A stretch of 64,000 nt of DNA from Saprospiraceae bacterium. Lineage in GTDB: Bacteria > Bacteroidota > Bacteroidia > Chitinophagales > Saprospiraceae. The position numbers and the translations under genes were made by a program. Below are positions 40,362 to 49,361 of the stretch, one piece after another (position 1 is the stretch's first letter; each line of letters opens with the position of its first letter). The notes below the pieces were generated by a model, which had not been told where the DNA came from, ran no database searches, and saw only the letters and a list, made by a program, of their open reading frames with translations. Location of the stretch: positions 10,187 through 74,186 of the forward strand of contig JADKCF010000016.1 of NCBI GenBank assembly GCA_016714765.1. Direction: 5' to 3'.

Positions 40362-40907
40362 ATGAAAGTCTTAGCGTTCGGAGCAAGTAACAGTGCCAAC
40401 TCTATCAATAGAAAATTCGCAACTTATGCTGCATTTTTAATTGCAGACGCAAAAGTGAAAATCCTTGACCTGAATGATTTCGAAATGCCCTTGTTTTCAG
40501 TAGACCGTGAGGCTGCCACCGGACATCCTGAAGCAGCCCAAAAGTTTTTGGACAGCATTGCCTTGTGTGATTTACTAATCATATCCCTGGCCGAACACAA
40601 TGGAAGTTACTCAGCCTCCTTCAAAAACATATTGGACTGGGCATCCAGAGTCAATGGCAAAGTATTCCAGAATAAGCCAATGTTGCTATTGTCCACATCT
40701 CCCGGTGCACGAGGTGCAAGTAGTGTAATGGATGCAGCTAAAACACGCTTTCCATTTCACGGTGCCAGAATTATAAGTTCATTTTCATTGCCAGAATTTG
40801 GAAAAAATTATTCTGAGAATGCGGGTATCATCCACCCTGAGCTAAAAGCAAGTTTTGAATCCATGATTTCAGAAATAAATAAAATGGATTTAGGCATTAG
40901 TGTATAA
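40362..40907 (+). CDS. NADPH-dependent FMN reductase family protein
   Basis: 181 residues, flavodoxin-like: the FGASNSANSINRKFATYAA phosphate loop (about 6-24), DLNDFEMPLFSVD, then SLAEHNGSYSASFKNILDW for the flavin contact, and a LLLSTSPGARGA loop. Typical length for NADPH-dependent FMN/azo/quinone reductases. Its 3' end overlaps the end of the minus-strand 1,211-residue gene by 11 bases. No signal peptide; acts in the cytoplasm. Specific electron acceptor not shown. Confidence 0.88.
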   Translation: MKVLAFGASNSANSINRKFATYAAFLIADAKVKILDLNDFEMPLFSVDREAATGHPEAAQKFLDSIALCDLLIISLAEHNGSYSASFKNILDWASRVNGKVFQNKPMLLLSTSPGARGASSVMDAAKTRFPFHGARIISSFSLPEFGKNYSENAGIIHPELKASFESMISEINKMDLGISV

Positions 40908-43900
40908 TAATCACTTTTTTTGTAAATGTTTTTTCTCCCTGCATCCAGCTTAAGGTATATGTACCGGTTATCACATCACCAACATAAAACTTCGTCCATT
41001 GAAAGCCTGCTGTAGGTATATTTTTTATCATTTTTCCTTCTACATCGATTAAAGCTAATCGGCTGATGAGAGCAGGTTTATCAAAAAATATGTTTAAAAA
41101 ATCAGCTGTCGGATTCGGATGTATACGCACACCTGAATTGTCTTCGTCAATAACACCGGAAGTTTTTATAACTTCCCAGTTTTGGCTCGTCGCCGTACAA
41201 CCTTTGTCATCTGTGACGATGAGGTGATACATTCCCGGATCATACGTAGTGATGGATTCAGCGTGTGAGCTCAAAGTAGTTCCATTAAAATACCAATCGT
41301 ACTCATATGGTGGAGTTCCGCCTTGGATACTTGCATCAATGAATGCGGCGTTGGCAGGGTCAATGATCAGATCTAAACTATCTGTTCCTATCGTTAATAG
41401 TTGTGGTTGAGTGACTTCCCACGTTCTAGTACTACTACAGTTGTTTTTATCGACAACAGAGATCAAATAAATCCCTGCAAATAGGCTGTCATTATAAAGG
41501 CCATTGCCCACATTCCAGGTAATGCTGTAAGGCAATGTACCACCTTTGATATCCGCTGAAATCAATCCATTCTTATCACCAAAACAAAGATTATTTTCAA
41601 GTGTTCCTGAAATGCTGATTTCGTCAGGTTGGATTAATGTGAGTGTTTCAGAAACCAAACATCCTGCAGCATCTGTGATGGTGACGTCGTAATTGCCCCC
41701 TGCAATCTTTTGCAGAGAGTTTTCAGTACTGCCATCTTTCCACAGATACGCGTACTGTCCATTACCGCCGATTACAAAAAGTGATATAGCTCCTGTTGTA
41801 TCATTATAACATGCAGGAGGCGTAAAAGCCGGATTAGAAATGATTTGTGCAGGCTGTTGGATTTGTATATTTTCTACCAACTCGCATCCCGAACCATCAG
41901 AAATGGTCACAGTGTAAGACCCGGCAAGTAAATTAGATGCGCTCAGACCAGTAGTATTATCAGGCCATTGTACAAGATAAGGTTCGAGACCTCCATTGAT
42001 TTGAATATTGGCTGCACCATCTGCTGAACCATAACAAAGGGCATCTTTTTTGTTTATAACTGCAGCTACCGTACAACCATAATCATTGCACGAAACTGCA
42101 TCTACCAAAACAGCTTGTATACATCCTTCGCCGTCTGTAGCTTGAATGATATACTGATCATTTCCTGCCACTGCCTCCTGGATGCCCAGTCCTTCATAAG
42201 TAAAATTACCTGTGCCACCCGTAGCTGCTGGAATAAATTTTACTGCACCCTTGCTGACACATTCCTGCACAACCTGAAGATGTATTTTTTGCCAGGCAGG
42301 TTCCGTGTCTCTCATTTCCACACATATTTGCCCTGTCTTATATTGCCCTTGCCACGATTTGGACCCAATCTGAAGTAAGTACCTCTTCCCGGCGGTCAAA
42401 TTTCTGATGGGCAAAAATCCATTGCAATGATGAAAGTTCTTATTACAGTAAACCGGCGAAAGTGTACTGCAATTACCTTCATACAGTGAAACTACTTTTT
42501 CAAAATCAGTTTTCACTCTCAGAAATATTTCTTTGGTCGGCGGAGCAATGAAAGAAAACCAAACATCATCGTATAAATAGACATCACATGAAGGATGTAT
42601 ACCAGAAAACCCTGCTCCATTATTGGATATCGTGGTACAAGGTGTATTGATAGTCATCTGAAATGCATTCAAACAATCAACGTGATCGACGACCGGTGGA
42701 GAAGTGATACGTCTGATGACAGGACAAATACTACCCTCAAGAGTTGCAAAATATCCTGTCACCTGAATGTAGTATGCAACACCTGCCTGTGCCTGGTTAA
42801 TGACCAATTCCTGACCATTGAAGTTTGATTTCAATTCTACAAGTGACTCACAATTACCTGCAAATAATGCTACTGCATCTGCAAAATCTGCCTGGCTACT
42901 GAATTTATAGTCTCCATCCATTGATGGTGTAAACACAAACCAAACGTCTGCCCTTGATCTCTGATTGGTAGTCGGTGCCGGGCCATCCAGTTTGGCTTTT
43001 ATATTTTTAGTTATCTGACATTCAGCCTCTGCTTGCAGCACCATAGCTGTTTGACATTTTTCCCCCGGCGGTATAAGGTAAGTATCTGCTTTCATAGTGA
43101 CAGCAATACAACCCATACCTTTTTCGAGTCCAAAATCAGCCTGTGTCCCGTAGATCCTGATTATATACTCAGCACCTGCCAAAGCACTTATAAATACACT
43201 TTCGCCATGAAAACCATATTCATCTTTATCCATTCTTGAAACCCGTTCATGATTCACACAATTTCCACTGTACACTTCCAGAATATAATTAAAAGCGCTC
43301 ATTGTATTCATTTCGAAAGTTGCAGATTCAGGCGCTGTGAATGTATAGTATAAAAATCCGGTGTGATTGTCAGATATGGCTGTCAACTCATCGTCCCTAA
43401 GTGCATTGGTATTGTCAAATTGCACACAATTGGCATTGGCAACAATCGGTTTTGCTTTCAGACATCTGTCATTGAGATCACCCTGGCCGACAATTTTCAC
43501 ATTGTCCAAGCCAAGCCACCACGCCCATCCGCCATCATTATACTCCCATATTAGTCTTATTTGCTCATTTCTGTACGGGGACAAATCGATGGTATCTTTT
43601 TTAAAAGCATCAACATTGGGTCCCCCAAAATCACCATTATAAGTTTTTACAGGAATCCATTCCTTCCCATTGTCCACATACAGCTGCAGATATTCGCTGG
43701 CCTCATAAAATCTGAATATAAAATCATATGTCAGCTGATAGTTGGCGTATTCACTTGCCGAAAATAGTGGACTATACATCCGTATCTTTGACAACGGAGC
43801 ATCCTCTCCCAATATATCATCATTGAAATATGCAAAACAAGTACCATCTATAGATCTGCCGTCAGTGAAGATGCCGTATTGCCAGTCATTGACACCACTG

Positions 43901-44532
43901 AGTATTTCGGTGCTCCAGCCTGCAGGTAAAGCACAGGTGTTGAAGGTTTCTCCTAAAATGATTTTACCTCCTTTTTTGCCTGTCACGCTGATATCGTCTA
44001 TGCCTGCCCACCACCCAAATTGATTGTCATCATCATACTCTATGATTATCCGCATACTGTCTGTAGCGATAAAACTCAGGTCAGCAACCATATCGATGTA
44101 ATTCGAAAACTTCTCACCACTATAATTCCTTCCTTTAAATTCTCTGATGACGTGCTCTTTTTCGCCATTATCAATAATAATTTTCATATATTCAGTCTTG
44201 TCACGTCTGAAATGCACCCGGGCACTGAAAGTTATGTCGCTATAATCCCTTCCATCAAAGTAGGCAGAGTAGATACGCAAATTGAAAGGGGGCGTTTTAT
44301 CACCAGTAAGATCGTCGTCGATAAAGAGCATGCATGATCCGTTAATCGATGACCCTCCGGCTTTTGTATTGGATGGAAGGCCCACTCCCCAAGCTACATT
44401 TTGGTTTCCTGTCAGTTTGAAAGTCCATTGATCAGATAATGTACAGGTATTGAAATTTTCTGAAAACAAGGTATCCTGACTTATGGCAAAGTGTGATATA
44501 AACAGAAAAACAAAATAATGCAACTTAGGCAT
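40897..44532 (-). CDS. Large secreted protein with SprB-type repeats and T9SS sorting domain
   Basis: 1,211 residues, signal peptide ending FAISQ. Two copies of a FNTC-x-L beta-sandwich module occupy about 21-190 and 191-345 (each ends G[IL]D[DN]xx[IV]TGKK/GQ), then DUF-type sandwiches with paired Cys, then three to four SprB-like repeats (SADGAANIQINGGLEPYLVQW; GAISLFVIGGNGQYAYLW; GLISADIKGGTLPYSITW; and a final AFIDASIQGGTPPYEYDW), about 830-1120, and a type A sorting domain (RIHPNPTADFLNIFF, ending KKVIIIH). SprB-type repeats occur in gliding and biofilm adhesins. Divergent from the DUF1800/DUF1501 pair. Intact despite its length. Role on the cell surface is inferred from the domains. Confidence 0.85.
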   Translation of the reverse strand: MPKLHYFVFLFISHFAISQDTLFSENFNTCTLSDQWTFKLTGNQNVAWGVGLPSNTKAGGSSINGSCMLFIDDDLTGDKTPPFNLRIYSAYFDGRDYSDITFSARVHFRRDKTEYMKIIIDNGEKEHVIREFKGRNYSGEKFSNYIDMVADLSFIATDSMRIIIEYDDDNQFGWWAGIDDISVTGKKGGKIILGETFNTCALPAGWSTEILSGVNDWQYGIFTDGRSIDGTCFAYFNDDILGEDAPLSKIRMYSPLFSASEYANYQLTYDFIFRFYEASEYLQLYVDNGKEWIPVKTYNGDFGGPNVDAFKKDTIDLSPYRNEQIRLIWEYNDGGWAWWLGLDNVKIVGQGDLNDRCLKAKPIVANANCVQFDNTNALRDDELTAISDNHTGFLYYTFTAPESATFEMNTMSAFNYILEVYSGNCVNHERVSRMDKDEYGFHGESVFISALAGAEYIIRIYGTQADFGLEKGMGCIAVTMKADTYLIPPGEKCQTAMVLQAEAECQITKNIKAKLDGPAPTTNQRSRADVWFVFTPSMDGDYKFSSQADFADAVALFAGNCESLVELKSNFNGQELVINQAQAGVAYYIQVTGYFATLEGSICPVIRRITSPPVVDHVDCLNAFQMTINTPCTTISNNGAGFSGIHPSCDVYLYDDVWFSFIAPPTKEIFLRVKTDFEKVVSLYEGNCSTLSPVYCNKNFHHCNGFLPIRNLTAGKRYLLQIGSKSWQGQYKTGQICVEMRDTEPAWQKIHLQVVQECVSKGAVKFIPAATGGTGNFTYEGLGIQEAVAGNDQYIIQATDGEGCIQAVLVDAVSCNDYGCTVAAVINKKDALCYGSADGAANIQINGGLEPYLVQWPDNTTGLSASNLLAGSYTVTISDGSGCELVENIQIQQPAQIISNPAFTPPACYNDTTGAISLFVIGGNGQYAYLWKDGSTENSLQKIAGGNYDVTITDAAGCLVSETLTLIQPDEISISGTLENNLCFGDKNGLISADIKGGTLPYSITWNVGNGLYNDSLFAGIYLISVVDKNNCSSTRTWEVTQPQLLTIGTDSLDLIIDPANAAFIDASIQGGTPPYEYDWYFNGTTLSSHAESITTYDPGMYHLIVTDDKGCTATSQNWEVIKTSGVIDEDNSGVRIHPNPTADFLNIFFDKPALISRLALIDVEGKMIKNIPTAGFQWTKFYVGDVITGTYTLSWMQGEKTFTKKVIIIH

Positions 44533-44632
44533 ACAGGACTATTTTAATTTTGCCTTGTAAAAATATGTATTATCTTTTTATTTTACTCAAAATAGGTATA
44601 AATTGCGAAATATTTTGTGAAAGTCATCATTC

Positions 44633-46072
44633 ATGTCTGTCTTAGATCCTTACATACCTACTGCATCCAAACCCTGGAACAAAGAAAGGGTCATTCATTT
44701 GCTGCGCAGGATGGGCATGGGGGCAACGCCTGTATTAATCAATCAGGGCCTGAGTGTCGACCCTTCAGATTTTGCCGAAACGCTGCTCAACGGTATCAAA
44801 ACAAGAGCATTGCCCACCCCTCCCGTCTGGGCTAACTATGATACGGCTGCATATGATGCTATAAACAATCCTGATCTCAAGTTTGATCATAGGAATGAGC
44901 TGTATGACAGTATCTATACAGATATGCTCAATGACGGACTGCGGACAAAATTTTTCCTTTTCTGGCACAATCATTTTGTCACTGAATTGCAAGTATATGA
45001 TTGCAACAAATATCTATGGAGTTATTACAATCTGCTGAATAAATATTGTCTGGGCAATTTCAGGCAATTTGTCTCTGATGTCGGGAAAAACCCGGCTATG
45101 CTGGTATATCTCAATGGTAATCTGAATGAAGTAGGAAAACCCAACGAAAATTATGCCAGGGAATTGATGGAGCTCTTTACAATGGGTGAAAATAACGGTT
45201 ATACACAGTTTGATGTAGTAGAGGTAGCCCGTGCACTTACAGGATGGAAGTGTAATCAATACAGTTGTAATGATGTCACCTTCAATGGAAGTAAATTTGA
45301 CAATAAAAATAAAACCATCTTTGGAAAAACCGGCAATTGGGCATACAATGATGTCATCAATCTCATATTTACTGAAAGGCAAAATCAGGTGGCTTATTAC
45401 ATCTGCAGGAAAATATATACCCACTTTGTAAGCCCTGTACCAAATACAGAGTTTATTGCAGAACTTTCCAAACTATTCATTCAAAGCGCGTGGGAACTTT
45501 TACCGGTGTTTAAAGCATTATTTAAAAGCGATCATTTTTATGATGAAGTATTGATAGGCGCTATCATCAAAAATCCCATCGAATGTTTTATGGACCTTTC
45601 CAGAATGAGTGGTGTCAGTCAGACCAATCTAACTGAAAGATACGGTACATTCAGATATGGTGCGTCTAATATAGGAATGGAAATCTTTAATCCCATCAAT
45701 GTGGCAGGTTGGCCTGGACACCACGAATGGATCAATGAAAATACACTCACCCAAAGGTGGAATTATTGCAGGACAATCATAGGGACGTTGAGCAACGACA
45801 AAAACCGGGAATCATTGCGGCAGCTGGCTATCAATCTATCGACACCAAACACCAACAATCCGGATTTGATCACCAGTGTATTGACCCTGCATTTCATAGG
45901 CAGAGCGATAGATCCTTCACTACATGATGCTGCCGTATTATATCTGAAAGGCGACATCCCTCAAAACTATTTTGACGACGGTACATGGAACCTTAGCTGG
46001 AATGAAGCACCCTTTCAAATAGCCAACCTGTTGGTATTTCTTGTTAAATTGCCTGAATATCAATTATCCTAA
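44633..46072 (+). CDS. DUF1800 family protein
   Basis: 479 residues without a signal peptide. The family pattern is clear: an N-terminal helix RVIHLLRRMGMGATP, KFFLFWHNHF (about 104-113), NPAMLVYLNGNLNEVGKPNENYARELMELFTMG (about 146-178), VARALTGWK and a C-terminal FHFIGRAIDP-like section. DUF1800 proteins almost always precede a DUF1501 protein, as here (12-base gap, co-transcribed). Function is not known with certainty; the pair is frequent in bacteria that secrete or degrade polymers. Confidence 0.9.
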   Translation: MSVLDPYIPTASKPWNKERVIHLLRRMGMGATPVLINQGLSVDPSDFAETLLNGIKTRALPTPPVWANYDTAAYDAINNPDLKFDHRNELYDSIYTDMLNDGLRTKFFLFWHNHFVTELQVYDCNKYLWSYYNLLNKYCLGNFRQFVSDVGKNPAMLVYLNGNLNEVGKPNENYARELMELFTMGENNGYTQFDVVEVARALTGWKCNQYSCNDVTFNGSKFDNKNKTIFGKTGNWAYNDVINLIFTERQNQVAYYICRKIYTHFVSPVPNTEFIAELSKLFIQSAWELLPVFKALFKSDHFYDEVLIGAIIKNPIECFMDLSRMSGVSQTNLTERYGTFRYGASNIGMEIFNPINVAGWPGHHEWINENTLTQRWNYCRTIIGTLSNDKNRESLRQLAINLSTPNTNNPDLITSVLTLHFIGRAIDPSLHDAAVLYLKGDIPQNYFDDGTWNLSWNEAPFQIANLLVFLVKLPEYQLS

Positions 46073-46084
46073 ACAAAGCAGATC

Positions 46085-47695
46085 ATGAGTCATCCATATC
46101 ACAACAAGGGCAGGACAATTGAAAATACCGAGGAGCATGCCAAGGATCACAAAAGATGGAACCGAAGGGATTTTCTACAATCGACTGGTCTATTTGCAGC
46201 AGGGCTGGCAGCAACGATACATGGTATGCCTGTTTATGCATTGGGATCTTCTACACAGATTTCGCCTCTTAATTTTTTTGAAACGGACAGAACACTTGTA
46301 CTCATACAGCTGCGAGGAGGCAATGATGGCCTCAATACAGTGATAGACCGGTTCAACAGCGAGTATTACAACATACGGCCTACACTGGCTATATCAGAAT
46401 CAAATCTTTGGGCACTGGACCAAAAAACAGGAATGTCTAAACAAATGATAGACCTGAAGCCCATGTGGGAAGAAGACAAAATGAAAATCATTCACAATGT
46501 CGGATATCCCCACCCCAATTACTCACATTTCAGGTCTTCAGACATATGGGCGACAGCATCAGATACAGATGAGTATAAAAAAGATGGCTGGATAGGAAGA
46601 TATATAGATTATGAAATGCCTGCTTTTACAGAAGCACAACCTACAGTGCCTCCTGCTTTGCAGATAGGTGTACAAACCGATCTGGTCTTTCAGGGCCAAA
46701 ATAACAATCTGGCACTGGCTATCTCCAGTCCAAATGAATTTTACAAGCTCGCTGTATCAGGCCAACTCTATGACTTGACATCTCTGGATCAGACACCTGC
46801 AGATTTGTCACTCGCTTACGTTCGACAAGTTGCCAACAGTGCATTTAGGTATAGTCAGTCTATCAGCAATGCTTACAATAAAGGCCGCAACGAAGTCATA
46901 TATCCGGATAATAATCTTGCCCAGCAGCTGGCCATTGTAGCAAAGCTCATCAAAGGTCGATTGGGTACAAAAGTATTTATGGTATACATCGATGGGTTCG
47001 ATACACATGCCAACCAGAATAACAATCACCCAGTGCTCATGCAAAGGTTATCTTCATCCATCAGTGCTTTTTATAAAGATCTGGCTAAACAGGAGATAGA
47101 TGACAAAGTGCTGGGAATGACGTTTTCAGAGTTTGGCCGTACTATTTATGAAAACGGATCTGCAGGTACCGATCATGGTACGGGAGCACCTATAATGCTG
47201 TTCGGAAAAGGACTAGGTAAAGGTATCGTTGGCCAGCCACCAGATCTAATCAACACAGATCAATATGGCGACCCACTTTTTGAGACGGATTTCAGAGATG
47301 TATATGCAACCGTACTTCAAAGTTGGCTGGGCATGCCTTCAGAAATATCAGATTTCATCATTGGCAAAGACAGAACACCTATTTCAGGTTTAGTGCCCGT
47401 TCAAAACCCACCAGTAGGTTCAGAGTCGTTCGAAGCATTACTGGGGCATAAGATATCTGATGAAAACAAAGACGTCCTTCTGATACATTACTCTATTAGA
47501 CAGGAAGGTCCTGTGATTTTAGAAATACTGGACAGAAGCGGTCAAACCATCCGAACATTAATCCATCAATTTAAACCAAAAGGCTCTCATCTATTGGAAG
47601 TCCATATTAAAAAATACCAACTTCATACAGGATCGTATCAATACAGGCTTAAGACCGGAGGCAAAATATATCAGCGCGATTTGGTGATATGGTAA
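46085..47695 (+). CDS. DUF1501 (sulfatase-like) protein with Tat signal and T9SS-type C-terminal domain
   Basis: 536 residues. A Tat-type signal (RRDFLQSTGLFAAGLAA, about 27-43) leads into the DUF1501 domain of the alkaline-phosphatase-like fold: LIQLRGGNDGLNTVI, HNVGYPHPNYSHFRSSDIW, VYIDGFDTHANQ (metal Asp and His), FSEFGRTIYENGSAGTDHGTG (metal residues). The last 90 residues form an FlgD-like/T9SS type A sandwich (LIHYSIRQEGPVILEILD, ending DLVIW), which would keep it on or outside the cell. Partner of DUF1800. Tat export followed by a T9SS-type domain is an unusual pairing, as Sec is the usual route. Confidence 0.9.
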   Translation: MSHPYHNKGRTIENTEEHAKDHKRWNRRDFLQSTGLFAAGLAATIHGMPVYALGSSTQISPLNFFETDRTLVLIQLRGGNDGLNTVIDRFNSEYYNIRPTLAISESNLWALDQKTGMSKQMIDLKPMWEEDKMKIIHNVGYPHPNYSHFRSSDIWATASDTDEYKKDGWIGRYIDYEMPAFTEAQPTVPPALQIGVQTDLVFQGQNNNLALAISSPNEFYKLAVSGQLYDLTSLDQTPADLSLAYVRQVANSAFRYSQSISNAYNKGRNEVIYPDNNLAQQLAIVAKLIKGRLGTKVFMVYIDGFDTHANQNNNHPVLMQRLSSSISAFYKDLAKQEIDDKVLGMTFSEFGRTIYENGSAGTDHGTGAPIMLFGKGLGKGIVGQPPDLINTDQYGDPLFETDFRDVYATVLQSWLGMPSEISDFIIGKDRTPISGLVPVQNPPVGSESFEALLGHKISDENKDVLLIHYSIRQEGPVILEILDRSGQTIRTLIHQFKPKGSHLLEVHIKKYQLHTGSYQYRLKTGGKIYQRDLVIW

Positions 47696-47829
47696 AATAT
47701 TGAATGAACATTGAGGATAAAATCAACTTTTGTCCTAACATTGCTTAAAAAAGCGGAGAAACAATTAAGGAAACATCATCATCATCAGACCATTCGATAA
47801 AAAAGTCGCATAGAATGGCTTTAAATCAC

Positions 47830-48139
47830 TCTTTTTAGATACTTTTGAAGCAGATTTGTTAGTTTTTGGACAGACTGACATTGTGGATCATGGGATTGAA
47901 CACACTAAATATTATACCCAATTAAAACTAAATGGCAGGCAATACAGACAAAGTACTTTTGGGTCGTACGACAAATCACGAAGGAAAAAAGTCGGAAATC
48001 ATACTGCTGGGAATTTTTAATGTTGTTGCTTGCTCTGGTCGTCGGTTTTTTTTCAGAGTATCAGTTGACATCGCAAGGCCGCAAGCCTTTACCACCAATT
48101 TTAGACAGACATGACTTGGACAAGGAGAAAATTTATTAA
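47830..48139 (+). pseudogene. Possible small membrane protein broken by indels
   Basis: Two frames each contain protein-like text. The first reads TFEADLLVFGQTDIVDHG, then YYTQLKLNGRQYRQSTFG and ends KSRRKK near 47990. The second, continuing from about there, reads KKSEIILLGIF and, if one more T is added to the run at about 48015-48019, LMLLLALVVGFFSEYQLTSQ to a stop at 48139. Joined, they would give a polar domain, one membrane helix and a basic tail, somewhat like DUF3592 proteins. The end would overlap the metallophosphoesterase start by 29 bases. Weakly supported; 47696-47829 upstream shows no gene. Confidence 0.3.
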
Positions 48140-48929
48140 GGCCGGACTTTGGGCTGGCATTAGTTTCATCCTGCTCGATTCTTTTTGGTTTGAAAAATAC
48201 TTTATCGAGACAAACGACTTTAATCTTGGTAAAGCGACCGACGACAACTTCGACTTAAAAGTCATTCAGGTCTCTGATTTGCATTTGCAGTCTTTAAATG
48301 GACAGCTAAAAAGGCTTGCAAATAACATAAATGAGCAAAAGCCAGACTTAATTTTAATCACTGGCGATTCAGTTGACAATATGAAAAATGTTTTTGTTCT
48401 AAATCAGTTTCTTGGTTTAATTGATAGCGACATTAAAAAATTCGCCATTTTAGGTAACTGGGAGTATTGGGGTGGCATCAACTTAGAAGACCTGCGTCTT
48501 AGTTATTCTTTAAATAATTGTGAGCTCTTAATTAATAGTTCTCGACAACTGACTTTTAGAAACAAGACAATCTCAATTACTGGCATAGATGACTATGTTG
48601 GCGGTAATGCCGACATTGACCTGGCTATAAAAGAATTTAAGCAATCCGACTACCATATAATATTAAATCACTGCCCAGAGTACGGAGACATTATCTCCGA
48701 AAAATTAAAAGGCAAAATTCCTTATGACTTTATGTTATCCGGACACACACACGGTGGACAAATAAATATTTTTGGTTTTGTTCCTTTTAAACCTCAAGGC
48801 AGCGGTAAATATCTTAAGGGTTGGTACAAGGACAAAAATATATATGTTTCAAAAGGTATCGGGACAAGTATTTTTCCAGCACGTTTCATGGCAAAAGCAG
48901 AAATCGCTGTATTTAAAATGCTGACATAA
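48111..48929 (+). CDS. Metallophosphoesterase (YaeI-like) with Tat or membrane-anchor N-terminus
   Basis: 272 residues. TRRKFIKAGLWAGISFILL is a Tat-type or anchored signal. The calcineurin-like blocks follow: QVSDLHLQSLNG (D-x-H), ITGDSVDNMKN (GD), LGNWEYWGG (GN-[HW]-E), LNHCPEYGD (H) and SGHTHGGQINIFG (GHTHGGQ). The YaeI group dephosphorylates UDP-diacylglucosamine-like lipids or phospholipid-related substrates in some species. The substrate here is not known. It is alone on this strand apart from the broken small gene upstream. Intact. Confidence 0.88.
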   Translation: MTWTRRKFIKAGLWAGISFILLDSFWFEKYFIETNDFNLGKATDDNFDLKVIQVSDLHLQSLNGQLKRLANNINEQKPDLILITGDSVDNMKNVFVLNQFLGLIDSDIKKFAILGNWEYWGGINLEDLRLSYSLNNCELLINSSRQLTFRNKTISITGIDDYVGGNADIDLAIKEFKQSDYHIILNHCPEYGDIISEKLKGKIPYDFMLSGHTHGGQINIFGFVPFKPQGSGKYLKGWYKDKNIYVSKGIGTSIFPARFMAKAEIAVFKMLT

Positions 48930-49361
48930 AGTCGGGTAGTCTTGGGGGAATTTCATCGCCCCTAAACACCATTCAATCTACTCATTACTCCTCTGATAGA
49001 GTATGAACTTGCTTTGACTTTGTCGTACGGTACCAAATCGTGTGGATACCATTACAAGGCGATTTAAACAATACGTCTCTGTACATCATCTCCGACAGTA
49101 CATCTGCAGGTCGCTTTTTACCATGGACCCGTCTTTCATTCTTTTTTTAATCATAGACGATACGCTATAACCTGCTATTATTATAAACTACTTCAGCCAA
49201 CATATTTAAGGATCTGACATCATTGTTACTAATGATTTTTATCATTTGATATTTTTTGGTAATGTGGTAATTTGCAATACAATTAATAATAATGCCAGTC
49301 ACATTTTGCAAACAAATTATTAGTTGATTTTTTTTTATTTTTTCAAATAAAAACAAATGCA
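48930..49361. other. Gene-free stretch, possible degenerate remnants
   Basis: 432 bases with no ORF that I can support on either strand. A stretch at about 49150-49160 reads LIIDDT in one frame, which resembles an IS4-type transposase motif, but nothing around it agrees with a transposase. The end (49200-49360) is AT-rich, with no terminator seen. Confidence 0.4.

Noticed and set aside
47932..48114. 60-residue ORF MAGNTDKVLLG... as an independent gene
   Set aside because: Its second half (CSGRRFFFRVSVDIARPQ) is not protein-like, whereas the alternative frame after a one-base shift gives a clear membrane helix; I report the joined version with low confidence instead.
48930..49361. IS4-type transposase remnant (LIIDDT text near 49150)
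   Set aside because: The six-residue match stands alone; the flanking residues do not follow a transposase and there are no terminal inverted repeats.
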